In this document: positions 1-5,952 of the stretch, in pieces | Numbering within the stretch: the stretch's first letter is position 1 | Layout: each line of letters begins with the position of its first letter | Assembly (NCBI GenBank): GCA_026392815.1 | Contig: JAPLBI010000167.1 | Span: 1 to 7,642 of the forward strand | Length of the DNA: 7,642 nt | Reading direction: 5' to 3' | Origin: Actinomycetota bacterium | Lineage (GTDB): Bacteria > Actinomycetota > Actinomycetes > Nanopelagicales > Nanopelagicaceae | Notes under the pieces: generated by a model | The model's input: the letters and a program-made list of their open reading frames with translations, nothing else | Database searches by the model: none | Told to the model about the DNA's origin: nothing | Program-made: the position numbers and the translations under genes

Positions 1-1
1 A

Positions 2-451
2 ATATGCGCAAAACATAAGGGGCTAATCGCATCGATAACCAGAATTGTCAGCTTTGGGCAGTTATCTCAAGAGGAGATAAGCGGCTACGAATCAATATTT
101 AAAGTTGAGGCGGCGATGTTCGATGCCACTGTGGTCGGTAAGCCATTCTCAGATCCAATTAACGCGGCGATCGCTGCTTATCCGCTAAATGGTTTCGATA
201 AAGATGAGTGGCAGAACCATCACCAAGGCGGACCAACCGGCTTCCTGCCTCGTGATTGGCCAGCAAATCAGGGAACAACCAGGTTGATTGCGCAGAACCA
301 ACCGATCGCATGGAACCCAACGGGTAAAGGCTGGAAGGCTGAAGATACGATTTTGGCGACCAAGTCGGGGGTTGAAGTACTCACCAGCGATCCGAATTGG
401 CCCGCTTTTGAGGTCAATGGTCGGACCAGACCCTTCATCCTTCAAAGATAA
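2..451 (+). CDS. M24-family metallopeptidase (Xaa-Pro peptidase-like), C-terminal part only
   Basis: This frame is open from the left edge (codon phase begins at base 2), so the gene starts outside the window and the ATG at 116 is internal. About 149 C-terminal residues are visible. They show the pattern of the pita-bread catalytic fold of M24 peptidases: an A-S-I-T-R-I-V-S-F-G stretch near the left edge, then HHQGGPTGF (codons from 218) followed by a PRDW segment, an A-W-N-P turn, and AEDTIL-x5-G-V-E-V-L-T (Glu codon 341-343). In M24 enzymes this last Glu-containing strand supplies a metal-binding glutamate, and a His near the HHQGG turn is also conserved. Such enzymes usually hydrolyse X-Pro peptide bonds in the cytoplasm, but creatinase-like relatives act on non-peptides, so the substrate is open. 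It lies upstream of the sugar operon, separated by a 115-base gap, and need not be functionally linked to it. Confidence 0.8.
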   Translation: MCAKHKGLIASITRIVSFGQLSQEEISGYESIFKVEAAMFDATVVGKPFSDPINAAIAAYPLNGFDKDEWQNHHQGGPTGFLPRDWPANQGTTRLIAQNQPIAWNPTGKGWKAEDTILATKSGVEVLTSDPNWPAFEVNGRTRPFILQR

Positions 452-542
452 CCCCTTTGCCTTGCTCATAACGGTCTCATAACAAGCGAAAAACTCGCGC
501 TTTCCCATTGACTCGCTAGGTCGCCAGTGGCACCCTTCACCA

Positions 543-557
543 AGAGGTCTTACCACT
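543..557. promoter_or_regulatory. Candidate operator for the GntR/FCD regulator, in the operon leader
   Basis: The 15-base imperfect palindrome AGAGGTCTTACCACT has five paired positions per arm (AG-n-GGT / ACC-n-CT) around a CTT centre. FadR-subfamily GntR proteins typically bind short GGT-n(3)-ACC-like palindromes, and a regulator of that type is encoded at 5236-5952. The site touches the Shine-Dalgarno GGAGG (558-562) of the isomerase, so bound protein could block transcription into the operon. It is the best symmetric site I see in the 452-566 gap, which is the only sizeable non-coding stretch before the operon. The gap also has TTGACT at 508-513, but no convincing -10 at the right distance. 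Inference only. Confidence 0.4.
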
Positions 558-566
558 GGAGGCAAA

Positions 567-1967
567 TTGAGCACTGTAGCTCTCGTCGCGTTAGCGCGAC
601 CTACCTTTGATCTGACCTGCGCCCAGGCTAATTTTGATAGCGCGCGTGCGCTGTTAATCGAACTAGGTGCCACCGTCGTTGGACCAAGCGAACTCGTTAT
701 GACAGTTGAAGATCTCGCTGCAGTAAAACTTCCAACGGCTGACCTTCATATTTTGTTTATGGCCTCATTTGCAGATGCATCACCTGCGGTCGAACTCTTT
801 GGAAAAGTTAAAGGACCGGTTCTTGGTTGGTCGATGCGCGAACCTGGTGAAGTTGGCGAAAGGTTGAAGTTAAATTCAATGTGCGGCGTAAATCTTGCGG
901 CACACGCTCTGATGAATGTTGGGCAACCAATCCGTCATATCCATGGAAACGCCGATGAAGCGAATGTGCGCAGCGCAATACGTGATGCGCTCGCCGGCAA
1001 ACTTCCTGAGGCAACCGCTCCAAAATCTATTGTCGGAGAATTTGCTCCTGCCGGTGAAGTTGAAAAAGCCTTTGCTTGGCTAAAGGGTAAGAAGATCGGC
1101 GCTGTTGGAGATGCTCCAATTGGATTTACTCCTTGCGTATTTGATGGCCAACAGTTGAATAAGTATTTCGGTCTTGATGTTCGCCAAATAACAATTACTG
1201 ATGCATTTGGCAGAATTGCCGAAGTTAAAGAAGAAGCGCGCGAATTAGCGTATGCAAACGCGATAGCAGCCCAACCTTCACTTTCTTCAGTAAATGTTGA
1301 TGAAGCGAAGAAAGTTTATGGCGTTGAAGTTGCGCTAGATACTTGGCGCGAAGAAGAGTCCCTAGATGCAATTGCTATCCGTTGCTGGCCAGAATTTCCA
1401 ACCGATATAGGCGCCTGCATCTGCTCATCACTTGGACGCCTTTCAGATCGCGGCACAGTCACAACCTGCGAACGCGACGTGCTGGGCGCTGTAACCATGA
1501 TGGTTTGCGAGTCACTGGGTTCAGATGAAAACTATTTGGTAGATATCGTCGATCTAGATGCGGATAAAGGTTTAGTTCGACTTTGGCACTGCGGATCCGC
1601 TGCGACAAAGTTGGCGGCAGATCCTCAGAATGCAACACAAACAACACACTGCAATCGCAAATTAGGCGTTGCAGGTAATTTTCCGCTCAAGACCGGACCA
1701 GTAACGCTGTTCCGTATTGATCGGGATGTAGATCCGAGCAACAGCACGGGTTTACGAATGGTTGTGAGCCGAGGGGAATCTATCCCTGCTCCCAATCACT
1801 TCCAAGGTAATACCGCAACGGTTATCACTCAACCTGATGCTGCTGCGTTAGTAAATGGAATAGTCACTGGCGGATATCCGCATCATCTAGTCATCTCGTG
1901 GATAGATGTGCGTCCGGGTATTCGTCAAATGGCAAAGATGTTAGGGATACCCCTCACAGAATGGTAA
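567..1967 (+). CDS. Sugar isomerase, L-fucose/L-arabinose isomerase family; candidate sulfoquinovose (or 6-deoxyhexose) isomerase
   Basis: This 466-residue cytoplasmic protein starts at TTG 567, four bases after a GGAGG Shine-Dalgarno (558-562); no better start is seen. The N-terminal half is an alpha/beta region (V-A-L-V-A-L-A-R-P-T-F-D at the start, then F-M-A-S-F-A-D-A and G-P-V-L-G-W-S). The C-terminal half has the signatures of fucose isomerase-like proteins: CWPEF (Glu276), TCERDVLGA (Glu302, Asp304), LWHCG (His341), NHFQG (His411) and PHHLV (His439-440) ahead of a closing M-A-K-M-L-G-I helix. In this superfamily two acidic residues and a late His bind a divalent metal used for aldose-ketose isomerisation. 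Glu276, Glu302 or Asp304, and His439 are my candidates by spacing. It is first in an operon with a PfkB kinase and a YihT-like aldolase, so it most likely converts the imported aldose to its ketose. That role is inferred from context; the sequence alone gives family, not substrate. The gene is intact, unlike the transporter genes after it. Confidence 0.85.
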   Translation: MSTVALVALARPTFDLTCAQANFDSARALLIELGATVVGPSELVMTVEDLAAVKLPTADLHILFMASFADASPAVELFGKVKGPVLGWSMREPGEVGERLKLNSMCGVNLAAHALMNVGQPIRHIHGNADEANVRSAIRDALAGKLPEATAPKSIVGEFAPAGEVEKAFAWLKGKKIGAVGDAPIGFTPCVFDGQQLNKYFGLDVRQITITDAFGRIAEVKEEARELAYANAIAAQPSLSSVNVDEAKKVYGVEVALDTWREEESLDAIAIRCWPEFPTDIGACICSSLGRLSDRGTVTTCERDVLGAVTMMVCESLGSDENYLVDIVDLDADKGLVRLWHCGSAATKLAADPQNATQTTHCNRKLGVAGNFPLKTGPVTLFRIDRDVDPSNSTGLRMVVSRGESIPAPNHFQGNTATVITQPDAAALVNGIVTGGYPHHLVISWIDVRPGIRQMAKMLGIPLTEW

Positions 1968-2002
1968 AACAACTAAAACCCTCGATTAGCAAAGGACTAC
2001 AA

Positions 2003-2494
2003 ATGATGAAAACTCAAGGAATGACTTCCTTTAGTGCACGTCGCCTTGGCGCAGTAGCTGTGGTTGCATTCGCAGTTGCTGTTTCAACATTGCCATCGGC
2101 ATTTGCAGCTGGAGAAGTCTTAGGAAAGGCTTGCACGGTTGAAGGTGTTTCAACAGGAACAAGTTCAACATCACTAGTTTGCAAGGCTGGATCAAATGGA
2201 AAACTGACTTGGCAGAAGGTTCGCCTAAGCTCAAGCCTCGGTGCTCCAATTAAAGAGATTGTTCCACCAGCTGGATCAATTGAATTCTGGCACTACCGCC
2301 CAGAAGATAAAGCTCACTTCGAAAAGATCATTACAAACTACGAAGCAAAGTACCCAGGTACAAAAATTACTCAGGTAATCAAGACAACAACTGATTACAA
2401 CGCAACTGCACGCGTGCAGATCCTCGCAAATCCAAAGGCTGCTCTATTCGCTGCAGCACGTGGTTCAATCTACCTTCTTCATCCGGCTTGGTAA
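2003..2494 (+). pseudogene. Sugar ABC transporter solute-binding protein, N-terminal fragment (frameshifted)
   Basis: This is the front part of a periplasmic-type (extracellular) MalE-like binding protein for an ABC sugar importer. The start is ATG 2003 (or the next codon, 2006), with AAAGGA at 1991-1996 about six bases upstream; an upstream in-frame start inside the isomerase is less likely. Residues 1-36 form a signal peptide with basic start (SARR), a hydrophobic A/V core and a likely cleavage after SAFA. There is no lipobox cysteine at that site, so it is probably not a lipoprotein. Residues 41-72 form a small segment with Cys44 and Cys60 that could make a disulfide, followed by the binding domain proper (SIEFWHYRPEDKAHFEKII, then Y-N-A-T-A-R-V-Q-I-L and ALFAAARGS). 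After Ser155 the frame runs into eight non-homologous residues and a TAA at 2492. The rest of the domain continues in other frames and is listed separately. Confidence 0.8.
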
Positions 2495-2522
2495 ATGCGA
2501 AGGCATCAATTGGATTATATTC

Positions 2523-3485
2523 GATGATATTGATAAGGTCTGCCGGAACGAGCGTTTCGTAAAGCGCAACCTCGTATCAAAGGGTCTAACAGCGGGAGTT
2601 GAAAAAGGTCGCGTACTTGCAGTTCCTTATCACTACCTATTTAACAACCCGGTCTATAACACTGAACTCTGGGCAAAAGAGAAGTGGGATATTCCTAAAA
2701 ACCTAACTGGTTGGGTCGCCTGGTGTAAGGATGCCAAGGCCAAGGGATATGTTCCTCTTGCATGGCCAGGAGCAACACGTGGACAAGCAGCGCAGATCTC
2801 AAACTCTGCTCTAATGAACTCTGCAGCAGATTACGATGCGTTATCTGCAAACTTGGCAGATTTGAACTCAGGAAAGATCGATCTGACTTCAACATGGTTC
2901 AAGGGTGTTGCAGATATCTACGTCAAGCTACGTAACGCAGGATGCTTCCCAGATAATCCAACAGGTGTTACTGAAGCTGCTGCTTACAACTTGTTCGCAA
3001 CAGGTAAGTCACCAATTCTTCCTACCGGTACATTCTCAATGGGTTCAATCAAGACTTTGGCCCCAGCGCTAACCGGCAAGATGCAGTTGATGAGCATGGT
3101 TCTAACAGATGGCAAAGTTGTCGCTGAAGGAATTATGAACAACACCTTCAACCTCAGCGTAAATGCTAAGTCAAATCCAACTGACCAGCGGATTGCAAAA
3201 TCTTTCTTGTCATATTTGGCGACAGGTCCAGTTGCAGCAATCTATGCAGTTGCAACTACTCAGCACGTTAACGTTCTAGATGTTGATTACTCAGCAAACG
3301 TTGACTTGCTAAATACATCTGCCTTCCAGGCTAAGAACACAATGTTGGCTCCACGCTTCTTGATTCTGAATACTTCAGTTTCAGATTTGACTCAGGATGC
3401 CCTCATTCAAATCGTCGGCGGTAAGAGCCCAGACGATGTTCTGCCTGACTTCTCTAAGCAGATCAAGCAGAAGTTGCAAGGCTAA
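2523..3485 (+). pseudogene. Sugar ABC transporter solute-binding protein, C-terminal remainder (out of frame with its N-terminus)
   Basis: This is the rest of the binding protein begun at 2003. The frame is open from GTG 2460, but convincing protein begins at about 2523 with DDIDKV, ERFVKRNLV, GVEKGRVLAVPYHYLFNNP and Y-N-T-E-L-W. That is the hinge and second lobe of MalE-like sugar-binding proteins; W-x-A-W-C-K and the W-F-K-G-V-A-D-I-Y helix follow, ending in ...KQKLQG. Between the fragments, the third frame (about 2464-2522) carries protein-like sequence including SGLVNAKASIGLYS. The simplest reading is two separate net one-base losses, one near 2464 and one near 2523. As written no single polypeptide spans both lobes, so a functional binding protein is not expected unless the sequence is wrong here. 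GTG 2460 has no clear ribosome-binding site and no signal peptide. A restored gene would be about 495 codons. The stop (3483-3485) overlaps the possible permease start by one base. Confidence 0.78.
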
Positions 3486-3505
3486 TTAAGACAAAACTAG
3501 CTACC

Positions 3506-3538
3506 GGTACCGCTCCCACCATTGGTGGGAGCGGTACT
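3506..3538 (+). promoter_or_regulatory. Strong intercistronic stem-loop between binding protein and permease 1
   Basis: The left arm 3506-3520 (GGTACCGCTCCCACC) pairs with the right arm 3524-3538 over fourteen Watson-Crick pairs plus one G-T pair, with an ATT loop (3521-3523). It lies 20 bases after the binding-protein stop. No T-run follows (next bases CCTGCTACCC), so it is not a standard intrinsic terminator. In many importer operons a hairpin at this position protects the upstream mRNA from 3' exonucleases or partly attenuates transcription, giving more binding protein than permease; that is the likely role here. If permease 1 is translated from 3485, the hairpin would also be coding and could hinder initiation. 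Confidence 0.7.
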
Positions 3539-3586
3539 CCTGCTACCCGTAAAAAGCGCAAGAAAGATGCGCTTGTTTATTATGTA

Positions 3587-4435
3587 ATGGGCGCACCAGC
3601 GCTAATCCTTTTTCTTGCCTTCTACCTATATCCAGCGCTGCAAAACCTGCAATTTGCCACACGTCGCTGGGATGGAATTACCGAGCCTGAAAATGTGGGC
3701 TTTAGAAACTTCACAAATCTTCTTACCAATGACGATCTCTTCTATAAAACACTTGGCAACAATATTGAATTCACATTTTTGGTCGTTTTATTCCAAACCG
3801 CGCTTGCCTTGATATTTGCAGTTTTCCTTGTGAAAAATACTAAAACAAATATCGCACTTCGCACCCTTTACTTTTTCCCAACTATTCTCTCTTCCGTATC
3901 AGTCGGAATGATCTGGCTCTTTCTTTACGACCCTAATTTCGGTGCGATCAACCTATTCTTTAACAGCATTGGATTGCCTTCTTTTGCACTTAACTGGCTA
4001 GGCAGCGAAAGCAGCGCACTCTATGCAATCGCCTTCAGCCAAGTTTGGTTCCACACCGGACAAATGATGGTTGTCTATATCGCCGGCCTGCAGCAGATTC
4101 CAAAAGAGTTGTATGAGGCTGCTGAAGTTGATGGCGCATCTCGCTGGAAGCAGTTCACCAGCATTACCTGGCCGATGGCGATGCCAACGACTCTGGTTGT
4201 TATGGCCTACACAACAATTCAATCTTTCCGCGCATTCGATTTGATCATGGTTATGACAAACTCAACCGCGGGACCAAATAACTCAACAAGTATTTTCAGC
4301 ACCTTGGTTTATTTCACTTTGTTTAATGAACTTCGCCTGGGATACGCCGCAGCACAGACAATCTTTATGGTGGCCACTATGGTGCTTATAACTTGGCTAC
4401 AACGCCGAGCATTTAGCGGACGATACGAGAAGTGA
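3587..4435 (+). CDS. ABC sugar transporter permease 1 (MalF/UgpA-type, inner membrane)
   Basis: The product forms half of the membrane channel of the importer. From ATG 3587 it is 282 residues with about six hydrophobic segments: G-A-P-A-L-I-L-F-L-A-F at the start, then segments around N-I-E-F-T-F-L-V-V-L-F, R-T-L-Y-F-F-P-T-I-L-S and V-G-M-I-W-L-F-L, and later membrane spans. The cytoplasmic EAA loop that docks the ATPase is clear: YEAAEVDGAS (Glu177-Gly183) with I-T-W-P after it. The P-T-T-L-V-V-M-A-Y, S-F-R-A-F-D-L-I-M-V-M-T and G-P-N-N-S-T stretches are typical of the MalF/UgpA subfamily. The start is uncertain. ATG 3587 has no good ribosome-binding site, and the same frame stays open upstream, encoding a basic linker (A-T-R-K-K-R-K-K-D-A-L-V-Y-Y) normal just before the first membrane segment. 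The only candidate start upstream is ATT 3485, which would add 34 residues. Permease 2 follows after 10 bases. Confidence 0.85.
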   Translation: MGAPALILFLAFYLYPALQNLQFATRRWDGITEPENVGFRNFTNLLTNDDLFYKTLGNNIEFTFLVVLFQTALALIFAVFLVKNTKTNIALRTLYFFPTILSSVSVGMIWLFLYDPNFGAINLFFNSIGLPSFALNWLGSESSALYAIAFSQVWFHTGQMMVVYIAGLQQIPKELYEAAEVDGASRWKQFTSITWPMAMPTTLVVMAYTTIQSFRAFDLIMVMTNSTAGPNNSTSIFSTLVYFTLFNELRLGYAAAQTIFMVATMVLITWLQRRAFSGRYEK

Positions 4436-4445
4436 GGGATAAGAA

Positions 4446-5069
4446 ATGATCTTTAAGAGCTCTCGAATAATCTCGCTTACTTTCTTTGCTGCGCTAATTC
4501 TGATTCCTTCGCTTATTGTTGTTCTAGGCTCCTTTAAGACCGACTCTGAGGTCTATAACAAGCCGCTCTCTCTGCCAGAAAACTGGAATTTAGATAATTA
4601 CCAGCGTTTGATCAGTGAAAGCGATTTAGAAGTCAGCTTTAGAAATAGCGTGGTTGTAACCCTGCTATCTGTAATTTTTACCTTGCTCTTTGCCAGCCTG
4701 GCCTCATTTGCGATCGCCAGAATGATCACAGTTTCCGGAAAAGTCTTGGCAACTTTATTTGCACTCGGCTTGGCAATTCCCGCCCAGATCAACCTTGTTC
4801 CGATCTATTACATCTTCCGAGATTTGGGGCTGACTAACTCGTTCTTTGGCTTAGTGATCATTAATGTGACCACAACCCTGCCAATTTCTATCTTTATTCT
4901 TACCGCTTTCTTCCGAGAGATATCTCGAGATATGTATGAAGCGTCTGAGGTTGATGGCGCATCGCCGCTACGCATCTATCGCTCTATCGCCCTACCGTTA
5001 TCCCGACCTGCGATGGGTGCAACAGCGATATTTTCTCTGGCCACTTTTGCTTATTCAAGAGTCAGATAA
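4446..5069 (+). pseudogene. ABC sugar transporter permease 2 (MalG/UgpE-type), N-terminal fragment, frame lost near 5040
   Basis: This is the second membrane subunit of the importer. ATG 4446 is preceded by AGGGA (4435-4439), overlapping the permease 1 stop, at six-base spacing. It has the MalG-type layout: first membrane segment (I-S-L-T-F-F-A-A-L-I-L-I-P-S), the extracytoplasmic region with P-E-N-W-N-L-D-N-Y, F-R-N-S-V-V-V-T-L at the start of the transmembrane domain, L-A-I-P-A-Q-I-N-L-V-P-I-Y-Y, and the EAA loop YEASEVDGAS (Glu165-Gly171) with IALPLSRPAMGATAIFSL. Homology stops at Leu198 (codon 5037-5039). After it come nine unrelated residues and a TAA at 5067. Family members normally continue with a W-N-D/E loop and a final membrane span; the latter is found in another frame (next entry). 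The gene as written would give a protein missing its last membrane span. Confidence 0.82.
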
Positions 5070-5235
5070 GAAAACTCTGCCACTTGCGATGTTGGCATAC
5101 CGCGGCGAATACTTTGTTAGCTTCTCGATGCTCTTCACCGCAGTGATGGTGGCATCACTTCCGATGGTTATCATGTACCTCATGATGCAACGCTCGTTTA
5201 TCGCTGGTCTTACAGCAGGAGCGGTAAAGGGTTAA
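5041..5235 (+). pseudogene. ABC sugar transporter permease 2, C-terminal remainder (out of frame)
   Basis: In the frame beginning CCA 5041 the text resumes as permease: PLLLIQESDKKTLPLAM, a short Y-F-V-S-F-S-M-L-F turn, the last membrane span (F-T-A-V-M-V-A-S-L-P-M-V-I-M-Y-L) and the usual tail Q-R-S-F-I-A-G-L-T-A-G-A-V-K-G. MalG-like permeases place about nine residues, including W-N-D/E, between the F-S-L and P-L-L positions. Here only one base lies between them, so about 26 bp appear to be missing, which also breaks the frame. The open frame extends back to an ATG at 4936, but that part is only a shadow of the other frame. The stop TAA (5233-5235) directly abuts the regulator's start. Confidence 0.78.
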
Positions 5236-5952
5236 ATGATGAGCGCTGTAACCCCGCTTGCTCCACAACGTGCAGCGCGCATTGCTACGCAATTAGTTGA
5301 ACTAATTGAAATTCAGAATTTAAAGCCCAACGACCGCCTGCCATCAGAGCGAACCCTTGCCGAATTGTTGGCAGTTAGCCGTCCATCTCTGCGCGAGGCG
5401 TTGCATATTCTGCAGGCCCAAGGCTTAGTGCAAATAAAGCATGGACAAGGCACTTTTGTTCAAGAACCGATAGTTGCGCAAGAACTTCGCGCTTCGATGA
5501 TGGCCACCACCCACGGCTTAAATGAGCTCTTTGATGCTCGTGAAGTTCTGGAAGTTCCGGCATCAAAGTGGGCAGCGGCAAAGGCAACCAAGGAAGATAT
5601 CCGCTTACTTCGTGCAACTTTAAATCAGATCGAGACAGTTACTTCAACGACGCCAATTGATTACAACCAATTGCAGGCGTTAGATGCGAAGTTTCACCTA
5701 ACAATCGTCGGAATCGCCGAAAATAGATTTATCAACCAAACGCTCAATGTCTTGCAAGATGTTATGAAGATGTCGATGGAAACCACTTTGCGTTTGCCAG
5801 GCAGATCAGATGTATCAAAGCGCGAGCACAACGCTATTTTGGATGCCATTGAAGCAAGAGATGGAGAACTGGTCTCTAAGTTAACGCTGCAACATATTTC
5901 TGGCGCACGTGCGGTAGCCCTTGCCGATGCAAATGAAAAGAATGAGCGTTGA
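5236..5952 (+). CDS. GntR-family transcriptional regulator, FadR subfamily (FCD ligand domain)
   Basis: This 238-residue DNA-binding regulator most likely controls this operon. The start is ATG 5236 or ATG 5239; AAGGG at 5227-5231 is better spaced for 5239. The N-terminal winged helix-turn-helix (about residues 12-76) has the GntR hallmarks LKPNDRLPSERTLAELL (PSER 36-39), VSRPSLREAL (48-56) and HGQGTFV. The C-terminal all-helical FCD domain (about 95-230) keeps a likely metal-binding set: Asp150 and His154 (L-D-A-K-F-H), His198 (R-E-H-N-A-I-L) and His220 (L-Q-H-I-S-G). In FCD regulators such residues hold a metal that contacts a carboxylate or sugar-acid effector; a sulfonated or phosphorylated pathway intermediate is possible but unproven. 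It is encoded inside the operon, abutting permease 2 and overlapping the kinase by four bases, so it would be autoregulated. E. coli uses a DeoR-type protein (YihW/CsqR) for sulfoglycolysis, so the control differs here. Confidence 0.9.
   Translation: MMSAVTPLAPQRAARIATQLVELIEIQNLKPNDRLPSERTLAELLAVSRPSLREALHILQAQGLVQIKHGQGTFVQEPIVAQELRASMMATTHGLNELFDAREVLEVPASKWAAAKATKEDIRLLRATLNQIETVTSTTPIDYNQLQALDAKFHLTIVGIAENRFINQTLNVLQDVMKMSMETTLRLPGRSDVSKREHNAILDAIEARDGELVSKLTLQHISGARAVALADANEKNER

Noticed and set aside
484..502. Weak hairpin (AAGCG / CGCTT) after the peptidase gene as a terminator
   Set aside because: The stem is only five pairs with a nine-base loop and no T-run follows; not strong enough to call.
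456..513. Sigma-70-like promoter elements (TTGCCT with CATAAC; TTGACT at 508)
   Set aside because: Spacing is 15 bases for the first pair and no matching -10 exists for the second; chance matches are likely in a 115-base gap.
185..673. Long minus-strand open frame opposite the M24 peptidase and the operon leader
   Set aside because: It is antisense to a clearly conserved coding frame, its translation shows no recognisable family pattern, and no ribosome-binding site was evident.
1898..2002. Earlier GTG start for the binding protein inside the isomerase gene
   Set aside because: It would place 35 hydrophilic residues before an otherwise normal signal peptide; ATG 2003 has a well-spaced AAAGGA.
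2460..2525. Programmed ribosomal frameshift in the binding-protein gene
   Set aside because: No slippery heptamer was seen at the shift, two shifts would be needed, and this protein family has no known frameshifting.
3506..3538. Intrinsic terminator ending the binding-protein transcript
   Set aside because: There is no T-run after the stem, and the downstream permeases, regulator and enzymes have no other promoter that I can see.
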